Shown piece by piece: positions 1 to 11,272 of a DNA stretch of 64,000 nt (its first letter is position 1; each line of letters begins with the position of its first letter). This DNA is from CAWBOY01 sp963790585 (GTDB lineage Bacteria; Planctomycetota; Planctomycetia; Gemmatales; Gemmataceae): NCBI GenBank assembly GCA_963790585.1, contig CAWBOY010000005.1, forward strand, positions 1 to 64,000, given 5' to 3'. Position numbers and translations under genes: made by a program. A model generated the notes under the pieces. It saw only the letters and a list, made by a program, of their open reading frames with translations. It did no database searches and was not told the origin of the DNA.

Positions 1-150
1 AGTGTGTCTGGCGGGAAGAGTTCGCCAATCGATACCTTGGACGAGGGCGTTCGTGCAGTTGAAGCGATACGAAATGTCATATAAGTGTTGCGAAACGCGA
101 GCGCATTCGGCGGTGATCGGACGACGCTTCATCGCGGGATCGTGCGACAT
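1..150 (-). CDS. Possible N-terminus of an unidentified protein, cut by the window edge
   Basis: A minus-strand frame is open for 50 codons from an ATG at 150 to the left edge. It begins MSHDPAMKRRPITAEC and has mixed, protein-like composition, unlike the arginine/serine-rich frames on the other strand. No domain is recognised and no clear ribosome binding site was seen. It could equally be chance. The rest of the gene would lie outside the window. Confidence 0.3.
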   Translation of the reverse strand, partial: MSHDPAMKRRPITAECARVSQHLYDISYRFNCTNALVQGIDWRTLPARHT

Positions 151-416
151 GATCAACACGGCACGGCGGGTTCCTTCCTCCCGGATTGTGCAGTTCGAAC
201 TTTCTCGCTGGCAATCCTCGTGGAGATCGATAGGTCAAAGACGGTAGCGGTCAATATTTGAGTCAATCCGCGTTGGTGAAGGGGAGATGGGACGCGAGAC
301 GTTTGGCTACCGCTCCAGCCGTTCGAGCAGCGCCGGCCGAATCTCCTCGCCTGAGGCTGGGAAGGAACCTAATCTTTAGGCTTTCAAGGCCCATGATAAA
401 CAAACGAGTAAATGGC

Positions 417-1637
417 CTAGTAGCCTGACATTTTTGACTGGCTGAGTGCAGCTGCATTAGTATTAATAAGCGGAATCGGAGGATTCCGCCATGAAGAAGT
501 ATAAGGTTACGCTGACAGCCAACGAACGTCAATCGCTGCAGGCACTGGTCGACGCCGGCAAGGGTTCGGCCAAGAAATTGACTCATGCCCGCATCTTGCT
601 CAAGGCGGACGCCGCTCCGGAAGCTCCCGCCTGGACGGACACTCGTATTGCCGAAGCTGTCGAGGTCCACCGGACCACCGTCGAGGAGGTAAGTCAACGG
701 TTTGTCGAGCAAGGATTGGAGGCTGCGCTGGTCCGCAAGAAGCAGGACGTGCCCAGCCGTAGTCGGAAACTGGACGGCGCTGGTGAGGCCCGCTTGATCG
801 CACTGGCCTGCTCCAAGCCGCCCGTGGGGCGAGCTGCCTGGACGCTGCGTCTCCTGGCCGACCGTCTGGTGGAACTGGAGGTCGTCGACACGATCTCCAC
901 CGAGACCGTGCGGCAGGTGCTAAAAAAAACGAACTCAAACCGCACCTGAAGAAGCAGTGGTGCATTCCGCCAGAGGGAGATGCCGAGTTCGTCTGTGCCA
1001 TGGAGGATGTGCTCGAGGTATACCACCGGCTTTACGACGCCCAGCGGCCCTTGGTCTGCCTGGACGAGGCCAGCAAGCAGTTGATCGGCGAAGTTGTGCA
1101 ACCACTCCCGGCGGAACCGGGCCAACCGGAACGGTTCGACTACGAATATACCCGCAATGGGACAGCCAACCTGTTCATGATCTCGGAGCCGCTACTGGGC
1201 TGGCGTGCGGTGCAGGTTACGGAGCGTCGGACGGCAAAGGACTTCGCGAAAGTGGTTCGTTGGCTGGTGGAGGATGTGCATCCAGATGCCGAGAAAGTGG
1301 TGCTGGTAATGGACAACCTGAATACGCACAAGGCGTCGTCGCTGTACGAGGCATTCCCAGCGGACCAGGCGCGGCGAATCATCGATCGTCTGGAAATCCA
1401 TCACACGCCCAAGCATGGTAGTTGGCTGAATATGGCGGAGATCGAGTTGAGTGTGCTGTCGGGCCAATGCCTAGACCGTCGATTTGATAATAGTGAGGAA
1501 TTGCGGCGTGAAGTATTCGCTTGGGAGAACGAACGAAACGAACGCCAAGTGGGCGTGAATTGGCAGTTCACAACAGCCGAGGCACGCATTAAACTCCGCA
1601 AGTTATACCCAGTTATTCAAACTTGACAGCCTACTAG
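417..1637 (+). mobile_element. IS630-family insertion sequence
   Basis: The element is bounded by imperfect terminal inverted repeats at about 417-436 and 1618-1637 (16 of 20 positions match), each carrying a TA dinucleotide as expected for IS630/Tc1-mariner target sites. It holds one transposase read through a poly-A frameshift. Its right end directly abuts the left terminus of the decayed IS1380 copy (CCC at 1638-1640), with no spacer between the two elements. Confidence 0.8.
491..1626 (+). CDS. IS630-family transposase, two frames joined by a likely -1 frameshift
   Basis: The first frame (491-949) carries the N-terminal helix-turn-helix part. The second, one base back, runs on to 1626 and carries the DDE catalytic domain, with VLVMDNLNTH around the second Asp and HHTPKHGSWLNMAEIE around the catalytic Glu, as is typical of IS630. 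The frames meet at eight adenines (922-929), where reading CTA AAA AAA and slipping back one base continues as AAC GAA CTC. This is the usual programmed -1 arrangement in the family, so the element may be functional. The ATG at 1000 is only an internal Met of the second frame. A start at 491 is supported by GGAGG at about -11. Confidence 0.85.
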
Positions 1638-3496
1638 CCCTTAAGCAAGCGAACCCAGTTACCCCGTACTGATCACGATGGCATGAAAAACTCGAAATCC
1701 CTTGTCCGTTCTGTGGTGTTTAATGATTTGCCGTCCACAAAACACCCAAATCAGAAAGGAATGTCGAGTGAAAGCCAAGATAAAACGCCAACTGGCGAAA
1801 CGCAAGCGTCGCATCGCTCGCCGACTCGACAAAACCAAGCTGGGCCGCATCGATCGGCCCATGTTTCGAGCCAGCAACATTCACTACGAGATAGCTGAAC
1901 GCGATCGCGGCACGGCACACGGCGGCATTAGGGCTTTCACAAACTGGTACGCCGGCTCAAGCTGCCCGAGGCCATCGACAAGCAACTCCATCTGCTCAAG
2001 ATTCACCTGCTCTACCATGAGTCCGATCATGTACTCAACCTGACCTACAACGCCCTCTGTGAAGGCACCTGTCTTCAGGATCTCGAACTTCGCCACAATG
2101 ACGAAGTCTTTCTCGACGCTCTCGACTCCTGACGCATTCCCGACCCGACCACCGCTGGCGATTTCTGTCGCCGTTTCCAGACTGAACACATCCAGGTCTT
2201 GCAAAACGTATTTCACGAAGCCCGGCTCAAGGTTTGGGACAAGCAGCCGGCCGACTGCTTCCACCGGGCCACGATCGACATAGATGGTGTCCTGCTGGAA
2301 ACCGTAGGCCGCCGCCAGCAAGGAATGGACATCTCCTACGATGGCACCTGGGGCTATCATGCCTTAGTGTTGTCGCTCGCGGAAATAAACGAAGTACTAA
2401 GCATCACTAACCGGTCAGGCAACCGTCCCTCACACGAAGGAGCTGCTGCTGAGGTGGACCTTTGCCTGGAGGTTGGCTTCCGTGGTGGCTTTCAGCAAGT
2501 GTTCCTTCGTGGTGATGCCGCCTTTTTACAAACCTAGCACCTGGATCGCTGAAACGCGGACAAGTGTGTTCGCTTTATCTTCGGCTACGACAACATGGAG
2601 AATGTGCGTGATTCGGCCGACCGATTGCCGGAAAGAACCTGGAAGACGCTCGAACGACCGTTGCATTACCAACGGAAAGCCAAGCCAAGGCAACGTCCGG
2701 ATAACGTCAAGGATGAGATCGTGCGAAGGCATCAGTTTGAGGTCTTACGCCTCCAGTCGGAGGAAGTGGCTGAGTTCAACTATCAGCCGAATGCCTGCCG
2801 TGAGCCTTATCGCATGGCGTCGTACGCAAGAAGATCCAGCATGAAAAAGTCAACGCCTTATTGTTCCCGGAAGTTCGATACTTCTTCTATCTGACCAACG
2901 ATTCGCTCCGTGAGCCGGACGAGATCGTTTTAGATGCTAATGACCGCTGTGATCAGGAGAACCTGTTGGCTCAGTTACAGCATGGATGTTCGGCGTTGCG
3001 AGCGGCGTCAGATAATTTAACCAGCAATTGGGCCTACATGGTAATGACGGCATTGGCCTGGAACTTGAAGGCGTGGTTTGCTTTACTGATCCCTGTCAGT
3101 CCAGGCCGGTGGCGGGAGGAGCACCAAAAGAAAAAGCAGTTGGTGTCGGGCCAGGAGTTCCGCACGTTCGTGCAAGCGTTTGTGCGTATGCCGTGTCAGT
3201 TGCTTCGGACGGGACGACGCTTCCTGTATCGCTTGCTCTTGTGGAACCCCTATCAAGCAATCTTCTTCCGCGTGTTCAACCTGTTGCGTTGCTGAAAAAA
3301 GAACTTGAAGTCGCAGTCCGGATGCTCCGATCCCCCACGGCTATTCCAGCGTAGTCCGCAGAAAGAAAACCTCCGCATGACAAGCGTAGCAACCGAAGGT
3401 CGCTTGCTGTCCCGCCCGCCAGCCCGGAGGCGGTACGCATAGCCGCGAAACAAACCGTAAGAACCTTGGCCGCAGCCGCGTTCGCTTGTTTAAGGA
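1638..3496 (+). mobile_element. Decayed IS1380-family insertion sequence (copy 1)
   Basis: Terminal repeats at about 1638-1653 and 3480-3495 (CCTTAAGCAAGCGAAC against CCTTAAACAAGCGAAC) match the ends of the intact copy at 52949-54809, which lies in the opposite orientation. The internal sequence is closely related to that copy but carries several indels and stops. The two copies can be aligned end to end, so this one is a complete but inactive element. Confidence 0.85.
1768..3295 (+). pseudogene. IS1380-family transposase, frameshifted and interrupted
   Basis: Pieces in different frames (about 1702-1940, 2199-2530, 2595-2860 and 2861-3295) together cover the whole 509-residue transposase of the intact copy. 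They include the stretches GTWGYHALVLSLAE, FGYDNMENVRD and the C-terminal NPYQAIFFRVFNLLRC. The likely original start is GTG at 1768, after AAAGGAAT, the same as in the intact copy. At least three frameshifts plus in-frame stops separate the pieces, so no active enzyme can be made. Confidence 0.85.
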
Positions 3497-3544
3497 TTAG
3501 GGATCGAGCAGATTGCTATTTTAGGTCGATAATAGTTTCGACGG

Positions 3545-4345
3545 ATGCCATAGAATATCCCTTATTCACCACAACGGCGCCACGATCGACATTCTCCTTC
3601 CAGGGAAGAATACAATGCGAAGGCTCGCATCATCGAACTGCCGGTCCAGAATGTTGTCCGCAACCGGCAAAGAGTGGTTGTAGTCCGTCGTATTGCTAAA
3701 CTTTCGCGTGGTTTTGGCCCGAATGTCGTTATCGGTCATCAACTTGGCAACCGTGTTGGCGCAGCAGCTAACGCCCCGGGCCTGGAGCTCGGCATGGATG
3801 CGTGGGCTGTCGTAACGTTCCTTGACCTCATCGTGGACGGCGTGGATCTACATGCGGAGAGCCACGCAACGTTAATTCCGCTCGCTGACAGCGCGCGGGC
3901 GCCAGGCGTAGAAGCCCTATCGAAAAACCCCAAGGGTGTCACACATCATGGCGACGGGCTAAGCGTTCTTGTGCTGTTCGACGAAGGCGAAGATCAAAGG
4001 CCCTCCCTGGCGAAGCAGGCCAATTTGTTTAGGATGTCGCGTTCCATGAGGAGCGGCTTGTTGTCGGCGCGGAGCCGGCGGAGTTCCTCCTCGATAGCCG
4101 GAAGATGGCTGTTACAGGGAAGGCCTTTTCACCTTCCTTGTTGAAGGCTATTTTCTAAGAGCGAAGCAAGGTTTGTCCAATGTCGTGCGACCGGGCAGCT
4201 TCTGCCACAGAGTAGCTCCTCTGCGTGGCGAGCTTGACCGCCTCGACTTTGAATTCGCGGGTGAAACGCCGTCGCTCTCTTGCCATGATGAAACTCCAAA
4301 AGGTGAGTTTGCACCTTTAACTGGGTGTCCACCATTATAGTGGGG
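3545..4345 (-). pseudogene. Decayed IS3-family element (orfA and start of orfB)
   Basis: Read on the minus strand from an ATG at 4286, the sequence gives an IS3 orfA N-terminus (ARERRRFTREFKVEAVKLA, an HTH_Tnp_1 type). Further along, ERDILNKLACF and then HAVHDEVKERYDSPRIHAEL belong to the HTH_21 region of orfB, with the product fading out after about 3600. Several stops and frameshifts interrupt it and the whole DDE domain is missing. A TGGACACCC-type IS3 terminus lies near 4325-4334. It is a truncated remnant. Confidence 0.75.
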
Positions 4346-4670
4346 CGTTCAGCTTTGTTAGCCTTCATCATAACATCAGCATTGTGACGGATGAGGAGGT
4401 AGTGACATTCACGCTTTCTGAAGCTCCGCCTTTCCGCGAGATAAAGAAGAAGCAGTGGCGGGGTCCATTGAAGATTGGATGTGGCCAAATTCCATTTTGG
4501 TAAGATTAGGTTGCAGCCACCCAGGGCGTTGCCCTGGGCTTGAAATTTGCCATTGCAGGCTCGGCCGTTGCCTTTGAGACGGGAAAAGACTACTATAGAT
4601 CTGTGAGTGAGTAAATTCGGCAGACTAGATGAACGGCAGCTGCTGTTTGGCGGCGGCCGGTTGAAGAGTA

Positions 4671-4722
4671 AGCCGGCAGCGTGGAACACAGTTCAATGTG
4701 TTGCACCCTGCCGGCTTTTTTT
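4671..4722 (+). terminator. Long hairpin with T-run, probable rho-independent terminator
   Basis: AGCCGGCAG (4671-4679) pairs with CTGCCGGCT (4708-4716). An inner stem (AACACA/TGTGTT) extends the hairpin almost to the loop, and seven T follow (4716-4722). It ends just upstream of the histidine kinase gene, so it would stop transcription coming in from the IS region on its left. Attenuation of the kinase gene is the alternative reading. Confidence 0.75.
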
Positions 4723-4829
4723 GCGCCTCACCTTTTTTCTCGCTGCCAACAGAGCGACTATCCAGAGGATAGGTGCGGAGTTCCTCGGGCAATTATGCGA
4801 TGAATACAAGATCTGGTATAGGGGACATA

Positions 4830-7154
4830 ATGAACTCAAATTCAGCGAACATTGATGATTCGCACACCCAACCTGAGTGGTGCCGTGTCGCGCTTGACAT
4901 CATCGGCGATGCGGTCATTACCACCGATACCAAAGGGCGAGTGACGTTCTTTAACGCTGTCGCTGAATCCCTAACAGGGTGGTCGCACCGCGAGGCAGCC
5001 GGCGCCTCGTTGGATACCATTTTCTCGATCATCAATCAGGGAACCCGCCTTACAGTGGAGAGCCCCTCCGTGCGTGCCATGCGCGACGATGTGATCGTCG
5101 GTCTGGCGAACCACACTCTGCTGCTCCATAAGGATGGCACGGAACGCCCCATTGATGACAGCGCCGCACCGATCCGGAACAATAAAGGTGAAATCGTTGG
5201 AGTCGTGCTCATTTTTCGAGACGTCACCGAACGCCAGCGCCATGAGCGAGTGATGGCTGTTGCCGCCAATTACGCCGCGAACATCATTGCGACTTTGCGA
5301 GAGTCATTCGTAGTCCTCGACAAGGACCTGCGGATCACGACGGTGAATCGGACTTTTTGCGAAGCCTTCCATGCAAAAAAGACCGAGACGGAAGGCCAAT
5401 TCCTCTATGATCTCGGCAATTGCCAGTGGAACATCCCCGGCTTGCGGAAACTTCTCGAGGAAGTCCTGGTCGGTCACCACCCTGTCCGCGACTTTGAGGT
5501 AGAACACGACTTCCCAGCGATTGGCCGGAAGATCATGAAGCTCAACGCCTGCCGCTTTCAATCGATGAACGGCGAACCGGATCAAATTCTGCTTTCTATT
5601 GAGGACGTCACGGCACGCAAGCGAGCGGAGGTCGTCGTCAAGTCCTCCGAAGTACGGTATCGGCGGCTGTTCGAGACCGCCAAAGACGGCATTCTCATTT
5701 TTGATGCCGAGACGATGAAGGTGATCGATGCGAACCCGTTCATGATGGAGTTGTTAGGCTATTCTCACCAGGAGTTTTTGGGCAAGGAACTGTGGGAAAT
5801 CGGTTTCTTCGTCGACAAGCGCGCGAGCCAGGCGGCGTACAGAGAGCTTCGTGATCAAGGTTATATGCGCTATGAGCACTTGCCTCTGGAAACCAAGATT
5901 GGCAAGCGTGTGGAAGTCGAGTTTGTCTGCAACACGTATCAAGTGGACGACGGCGAAGTCGCCCAGTGCAACATCCGCGACATCAACGAACGCAGTCGTC
6001 TGGAGAAAAAGGTACAGGACCAAACGGCTTCACTCGCCAACCTACACCGCCGCAAGGACGAGTTCCTGGCTATGCTCAGCCACGAGCTGCGTAACCCGTT
6101 GGCGCCAATCGTAAACGCCGTACAAGTGCTTCGTCTCCAGCCGAATGAAGGTCCAATCCAGAAGCAAGCCCGCGCTATTATCGAACGGCAAGTAACACAG
6201 CTAACCCGACTGGTCGATGACCTGATGGAAGTTTCGCGCATCACCACCGGAAGGGTTCAGCTGCGCCTGGAACGAATTGTTGTCAATGGCATCGTTGAAC
6301 GAGCCGTTGAATCGGCCCAATCGCTAATTGATCGACACAAACACAAGCTCACGGTGTCCCTGTCGCCCGCACCGGTCTGGCTATACGCCGATGCCGCCCG
6401 GCTGGAACAGGTGGTTGTGAACCTGCTCACCAACGCAGCCAAATATACGGTGGATGGCGGGCACATTTCGCTCTCGGTCCAGCAAGAGGCCAATGAGTGC
6501 GTGCTACGCCTGCGGGATACGGGCGTCGGCATCGCAGCTGAGCTATTACCCCGCATCTTCGACTTATTCACGCAAGCGGAGCAATCATTGGATCGTTCGC
6601 AAGGGGGGCTGGGGATTGGACTGGCTTTGGTGCAACGTTTAGTGGAGCTACATAGAGGGCGAGTGGAGGTTCATAGCTCCCTCGGTACTGGCAGTGAGTT
6701 CATCGTCCGTTTGCCGCTGGTTTCGACTACTTCGGACCTGCAGGTGCCGATACTCGCTGAAACTGTCAGCCCAGTTGGACCTCGTTTGAGAGTCCTGGTG
6801 GTAGACGACAATGTGGATGCAGCGGAGAGTTTGGTGTTATTGTTGAAGGCATCAGGCCACGAAGTGCGGACAGCGCACACAGGCCCAACAGCCGTGGCGG
6901 CCGTCATCGACTTCGGCCCGAATGTGGTATTGCTCGACCTCGGATTGCCCGAGCTGGATGGCTTTCAGGTGGCCAAGTGCATACGCCAACTTCCTGCCCA
7001 TACGGGTACGGTATTGGTGGCTATGACTGGATACGGCCAGGAGTCAGATCGGCGTCGGTCGCTCGAAGTGGGGTTCGATCACCATCTGGTCAAGCCTACC
7101 AACTTTGGTAAGGTACAAGAAATCTTGGCGATCGCATCGAAGAAATGGAACTGA
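4830..7154 (+). CDS. Hybrid sensor histidine kinase with three PAS-type domains and a C-terminal receiver
   Basis: This is a two-component sensor with no membrane segment, so probably cytoplasmic. In order there are three PAS-like domains (roughly residues 10-135, 140-270 and 280-400), a HisKA domain whose MLSHELRNPLAPI box puts the phospho-accepting His at about residue 418, a HATPase domain with N (LLTNAAKYT), G1 (DTGVGI) and G2 (GGLGIGLALV) boxes, and a receiver domain with Asp in LLDLGLP at about residue 703. The frame is open from 4773, but AGGGGACATA just before the ATG at 4830 favours that start. No response regulator gene is adjacent, so its output partner is unknown. Confidence 0.93.
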   Translation: MNSNSANIDDSHTQPEWCRVALDIIGDAVITTDTKGRVTFFNAVAESLTGWSHREAAGASLDTIFSIINQGTRLTVESPSVRAMRDDVIVGLANHTLLLHKDGTERPIDDSAAPIRNNKGEIVGVVLIFRDVTERQRHERVMAVAANYAANIIATLRESFVVLDKDLRITTVNRTFCEAFHAKKTETEGQFLYDLGNCQWNIPGLRKLLEEVLVGHHPVRDFEVEHDFPAIGRKIMKLNACRFQSMNGEPDQILLSIEDVTARKRAEVVVKSSEVRYRRLFETAKDGILIFDAETMKVIDANPFMMELLGYSHQEFLGKELWEIGFFVDKRASQAAYRELRDQGYMRYEHLPLETKIGKRVEVEFVCNTYQVDDGEVAQCNIRDINERSRLEKKVQDQTASLANLHRRKDEFLAMLSHELRNPLAPIVNAVQVLRLQPNEGPIQKQARAIIERQVTQLTRLVDDLMEVSRITTGRVQLRLERIVVNGIVERAVESAQSLIDRHKHKLTVSLSPAPVWLYADAARLEQVVVNLLTNAAKYTVDGGHISLSVQQEANECVLRLRDTGVGIAAELLPRIFDLFTQAEQSLDRSQGGLGIGLALVQRLVELHRGRVEVHSSLGTGSEFIVRLPLVSTTSDLQVPILAETVSPVGPRLRVLVVDDNVDAAESLVLLLKASGHEVRTAHTGPTAVAAVIDFGPNVVLLDLGLPELDGFQVAKCIRQLPAHTGTVLVAMTGYGQESDRRRSLEVGFDHHLVKPTNFGKVQEILAIASKKWN

Positions 7155-8031
7155 TGCGAAAACGCGGTTTGCCAGATTTGCCTTCGCAAATAGATGCATG
7201 GCCCATGGACCTATCCTTCCCTCCCAATCGGCCAACCGCACGGTCTTATTAATGAAGCGAATGCGAGCACCATGCCGATCGCATACATGGTCCCGCTGTT
7301 TAGGATGAAATTGTCGCGAGCCTGCGTCAATCCCTTTACTGTAAGTGCGTTCGACGCGTCCAGCCATCAAACCCAATTATACCTATTTGATTATGGACTC
7401 CATCCGTAAAATCTTTCGTGTCGATCACGGAATGGATCAGGTCCAGATATCGAGAAGCTGATCATCGAGAGAAGTTGGCATTGGCTTCTTTATCCCGATG
7501 TACATGCCCAGGTTTGGTCGACGATGGGACTGCGAGTAGTATCCCGTGAGGCACAGGAGGTTTACCGCCATGGAGCAATACTTGTTGAGGCGTAGGATGA
7601 GCGCTCAGAACGGCGAAGCCCGTACTCAAGAAAGGCAGGTTTCCTCAAGAGAAAGGATCCTGAAAGACAGATCGGTCCTCGAGCTGGAAGACCTCAAGGC
7701 GATTAAGCTTGCGATCGTTTGTCTGCGGTAAACGGCGTGCATAAAGAAGCGATCGCCAAAAGCCGAGTAACTGAGAGTGGCTTATCCACTTATGCCGCAA
7801 CCAATGGCGCATATTTCCGAGGGAACCTTGAATGTGCGCACGAATGCGACGCACCATAGGGCATATGCTTGATGATTTGGGCGTAACCGGTCGTCCGCTA
7901 TGGGGGCTAACGAGTATTGGTCGCCCTCAACGAACTCACGCCATAGATACAGTTTCGTTGTTTCACAGCGAGCTAACGATTGTGAACACTTGCCGGGCCG
8001 ACTGTAAGGAACGTGGTGTGTTGAAAAAATG
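7155..8031. other. Non-coding or decayed stretch, no supported gene
   Basis: No frame here has convincing length and composition together. Around 7460-7590 one plus-strand frame reads plausibly (EKLIIERSWHWLLYPDVHAQ, then VWSTMGLRVVSREAQEV) but has no start and is closed on both sides. It may be the fossil of a gene removed by the IS66 insertions that follow. Confidence 0.4.
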
Positions 8032-9510
8032 GTAACCGTTCAGCCGTTTTCTTGGCGCAGCTGCCGCGCGATTGATTTTCTACACTGTAGTTTATGGACG
8101 AACGACCTTGCCCTGGCTGCATTCTGCGTGAGGCTCGCGTAGCCGAGTTGGAGCGTCGCGTTGCCGAGTTGGAAGCACTGGTCCGCGAATTGCTCGCGAA
8201 GCTGGGACAAAACGCCAGCAATTCGTCGATCCCGCCGTCGTCCAATCCGCCAGCGGCGCCTCGTCCGGTCCTCAAGAAAAAGACTGGTCGCAAACGCGGT
8301 GCTCAGCCAGGCCATCCACCGCATCTCAAAGAAATGCTGCCACCCGAACGTATTACCCGCGCCGAATCTTTCGTGCCGGCTCAATGCGAATATTGTCTGG
8401 CGGCTCTGCCGGTCGCGGCTCGTCCGGAAGATCCAACTCCGAGTCGCCACCAGGTAGCTGATCTTCCGGAGATCCGGGCTGAGGTCGTCGAGTACTAGGG
8501 TCACACACGTATCTGCTCCTGTTGTGGTCGGGCGACTCATGCCACCATACCCGCCGCCATCAAGGCACACAGTATTGGGCCAAATTTGGCCGCGGCATTG
8601 AATTATCTGGCCGGCTGCCATCATATCAGTCAACGAGGCTTGGAGGAGGTCGCCGAAGCACTCTTTGACGTGCCGGTGTCGTTGGGCACGATTGCCAACC
8701 TCCAGAAAGAGATGAGTCAGGGGTTGCAGCCGGCTCATCTGGAGGCCATGCAGGCCGTGCGTAAGGCTACAGTCAAGAACGTGGACGAGACGAGTTGGAA
8801 GCTATCGGGGAAATTATGCTGGCTGTGGGTGGCGGCAACGCAGACGGTGTCGCTCTTTGTCATCTATCGGTGTCGCGGAGTAGACGGCCTGATCGCGTTG
8901 CTGGGCGAATGGATTGGCGGCGTCATCGGTAGTGATCGTTGGTCGGCATACAGTCATCTGGACATACGCCAGTGGCAACTATGCTGGGCCCATTTGATGA
9001 GGGATTTTCAAAAGTTGGTGGATCGGGGCGGCGCGGCGGTGTGGATTGGCAAGGTGGGCTTGCGAACGGTAGAACGGGTGTTCGAGATTTGGCACCTGTA
9101 TAGACGTGGTGATCTAACAAGGCTGGCGATGTCGGAGAAGATGGAGAAGCCGGCGCGACGGCTCAAGGCGGCACTGCGCGCTGGACGGAACTGCGAAGAT
9201 GCCAAGGCGGCACACTGCTGCAAGAACCTGTTGAAAATTGAATTGGGTCTTTGGCAGTTCGTATGTACAGCGGGAGTCGAGCCGACGAACAATCATGCCG
9301 AGCGTGTCTTACGCAAGGGCGGTTATGGCGTAAGAACGCTTTTGGCAGCGCTAGGGAATCGGGCTGTCGCTTCGTGGAACGATTGTTGACGGTGACGCAG
9401 ACGTTACGATTGCAAGGTCGACACGTGTTGGCATTCCTAGGTGATAGCCTCAAAGACCATCGCCAGAAGATCACGGGGCCAAAACTGATTGCGGCCGGCT
9501 GAGCGGTTAG
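8032..9510 (+). mobile_element. IS66-family element, transposase-only type (copy 1)
   Basis: The left terminus GTAACCGTTCAGCC (from 8032) is matched by an inverted copy, GGCTGAGCGGTTAG, ending at 9510. Only a tnpC-like transposase is present, without tnpA or tnpB, as in the short single-gene IS66 relatives. A related copy in the opposite orientation begins with the same terminus at 9571, so the two transposase genes converge, separated by about 60 bases. Confidence 0.8.
8094..9502 (+). pseudogene. IS66-family transposase with an in-frame stop and a late frameshift
   Basis: The N-terminal coiled coil (VAELERRVAELEALVRELL), the SNSSIPPSSNPP linker and the KKKTGRKRGAQPGHPPH basic region are typical of IS66. 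The central zinc-binding and DDE regions follow in the same frame (VDETSW, SDRWSAY, CWAHLMRDF, EPTNNHAERVLR). A TAG at 8496-8498 cuts the frame. Near 9315 a one-base shift moves the C-terminus (CRFVERLLTVTQTLRLQGR, to IAAG) into another frame ending at 9502. Two lesions make activity unlikely. Confidence 0.85.
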
Positions 9511-9570
9511 TTCGTTACAACTGCCGAAATTCATCCTAAAAGGTCACCTGCCGATGATGTTCGTCTTGTT

Positions 9571-10352
9571 GTAACCGTTCACGCCATTTTATGCCAGTTG
9601 CAGAATGGGCTGGTTGGCTCGGTGTGCGGCAAGGCAATCGGTGAGATACGGCAGAATCGACCACTTCTGTAATCGGAGCGTTTGCACCACCGTCAAAATC
9701 CGCTCCACGAAGCGACAGCCCTCGGCACTGTGACAACCAAACGAGCGACGTCGCCAAAACACCGCCGTTCGTTGCACCCGCTCGCCGTGGTTGGTCGTCG
9801 GCTCCACGCCTTCTCGCGCGCGAACGTCTATAACGCGTCTTGTACCTCAACCAGGCGCGCGCAGAAACGGGCCGTCTTTTTGTCCGGGTCCTGTAGGCCG
9901 CCAGCCAGGACCCGCACTATCTCCACTTCCAACGGCTCGATGCGGTCGATCAACTCGCGGCGACTACAACCTCCACCGCGAAATAAATGCCACGCCTCGA
10001 ACACACGCCTTTGCACGTCTAATGCCGCCTTGCCAATCCGCTTGGCCGTGCCACCACGTTCCGCCAACTTCTCCAGGTTTCGTTTTAAGTGCGCCCAGCA
10101 ATGCTGCCGCTGATCCAAGCCGTAGATCATATAGGCATGCCAGCGGTCGCTACAAACGATTCCCACCAGCTTTTGGCCCAATAACCGTACCAAGGCCGTC
10201 TTGCTACGTAGCTTGTGAATCAGAAACACCACGATTTGACTCGTCGCCGCCACCCATAGCCAACGCTTTTGGCCCGCCTCCTTCCAGCCCGGTTCATCCT
10301 GATGTTTGACATCGGCCTGGCGAACCGCTTCGACAGCTTCGCTGTGGGGAGC
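9571..10352 (-). pseudogene. IS66-family transposase fragment (copy 2), cut by the IS21-like element
   Basis: On the minus strand, 10352 down to 9828 encodes the centre of an IS66 transposase (KHQDEPGWKEAGQKRWLW, then SDRWHAY and CWAHLKRNLEKLAERGG), and 9807-9589 encodes the C-terminus in another frame. The Asp-Glu pair usually written VDETGW reads HQDEPGW here. The N-terminal third is absent because the IS21-like element starts at 10353. The terminus at 9571 matches that of copy 1. It is a dead fragment. Confidence 0.8.
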
Positions 10353-10459
10353 TGTTGATCGCGTTTTGAAGTGAGGCCATTTTCGCGGCTTGAGATGAGG
10401 CCAACAGGAGTTGCCCGGCGAAGCGGGGTGAGCGTGGCGAGGTCCTATCCTTGGCGCGG

Positions 10460-11272
10460 TTACTTGGCGGACGGCTCTTCGGGGCCGCGATGAACACGAT
10501 AGGATTTGCCCTTCAATTTCACGATGGTTTCGCCGTCCACGACGCGATCCAACAACGCCATCGCCAGGGGAGCATCGCCCAGGTATTCGGCCCAGGACTC
10601 GAAGTCGATGTTGGTCACCAGCGCCGTGCTGACCCGTTGGCTCCGCGCGTCGATGATCTTGTACCACAAGCTGGCGGCCTGCGGACACAGGCTGCGTTCA
10701 ATGCGGTCCAGACCAAATTCGTCGATGATTAACAACTCGAAGCGGGCATAGAAGCGTACACGGTCGTGGATCGTTTGGTCGGCCAAGGCCGCAGTCAGAT
10801 CTTCCAGGAGAGCACCGCTGGTCGTGTAAAAGACGCGATAGCCCTGCACGCAAGCGGCCTGACCGATGTTCTGAATCAGCCGACTTTTTCCCAAGCCGGA
10901 TTGGCCGACGAACACCAGGTTCTGACAGCGGCGGACGAAGTCACAGCCAACCAAGGTTTCAAGTTGCGTCCGTGGGAGCGACGGGTTGAAGCTCCAATCG
11001 AAGTCGCTCAGTGGTTTCAGTTCGCGGAAGTGGGCATCCTTGATGCGTCGTTCGATGCTACGTTGGCGACGCAAGCCCGCCTGGTCGGTGAGCAAACGGT
11101 ACAGGAACTCCAGATGCGAGCGGCCGCTTTGCTCGGCGTCGAGTACGACGGCATCGAGCTGTTCGGCAGTCATGGGGACGCGCAGCGTGGCGAAGTCGGC
11201 GAGGATCTGCTCACGCAGAGGTGGCGTCGGTGTTGGTTTCGCTGAACGGTTTTTCTTGGGACGAGGCGTCAT
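10460..11272 (-). CDS. istB: IS21-family helper ATPase IstB
   Basis: A DnaA/DnaC-like AAA+ ATPase that works with IstA to select the target. It has a Walker A variant (VGQSGLGKSRLIQ), Walker B LLIIDEFG and the terminal basic SYR motif. At about 270 residues it has the usual length. The start is an internal ATG at 11272 (MTPRPKKNRSAKP), since the longer upstream frame lies over istA in a different register. The final base of Walker A is Ser where Thr is commoner, which is conservative. It is translated from within the end of istA and looks intact. Confidence 0.88.
   Translation of the reverse strand: MTPRPKKNRSAKPTPTPPLREQILADFATLRVPMTAEQLDAVVLDAEQSGRSHLEFLYRLLTDQAGLRRQRSIERRIKDAHFRELKPLSDFDWSFNPSLPRTQLETLVGCDFVRRCQNLVFVGQSGLGKSRLIQNIGQAACVQGYRVFYTTSGALLEDLTAALADQTIHDRVRFYARFELLIIDEFGLDRIERSLCPQAASLWYKIIDARSQRVSTALVTNIDFESWAEYLGDAPLAMALLDRVVDGETIVKLKGKSYRVHRGPEEPSAK

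Noticed and set aside
2..247. Open frame of 81 codons on the plus strand at the left edge
   Set aside because: Composition is rich in Arg and Ser with no resemblance to a family; the opposite strand gives a more protein-like frame.
4129..4689. 186-codon minus-strand frame
   Set aside because: It runs through the IS3 terminus and reads the orfA region in the wrong register; it is a shadow of the IS3 remnant.
7546..7731. 61-codon plus-strand frame
   Set aside because: AGGAGG lies upstream, but the peptide has no resemblance and no neighbours in the same orientation; left as unassigned.
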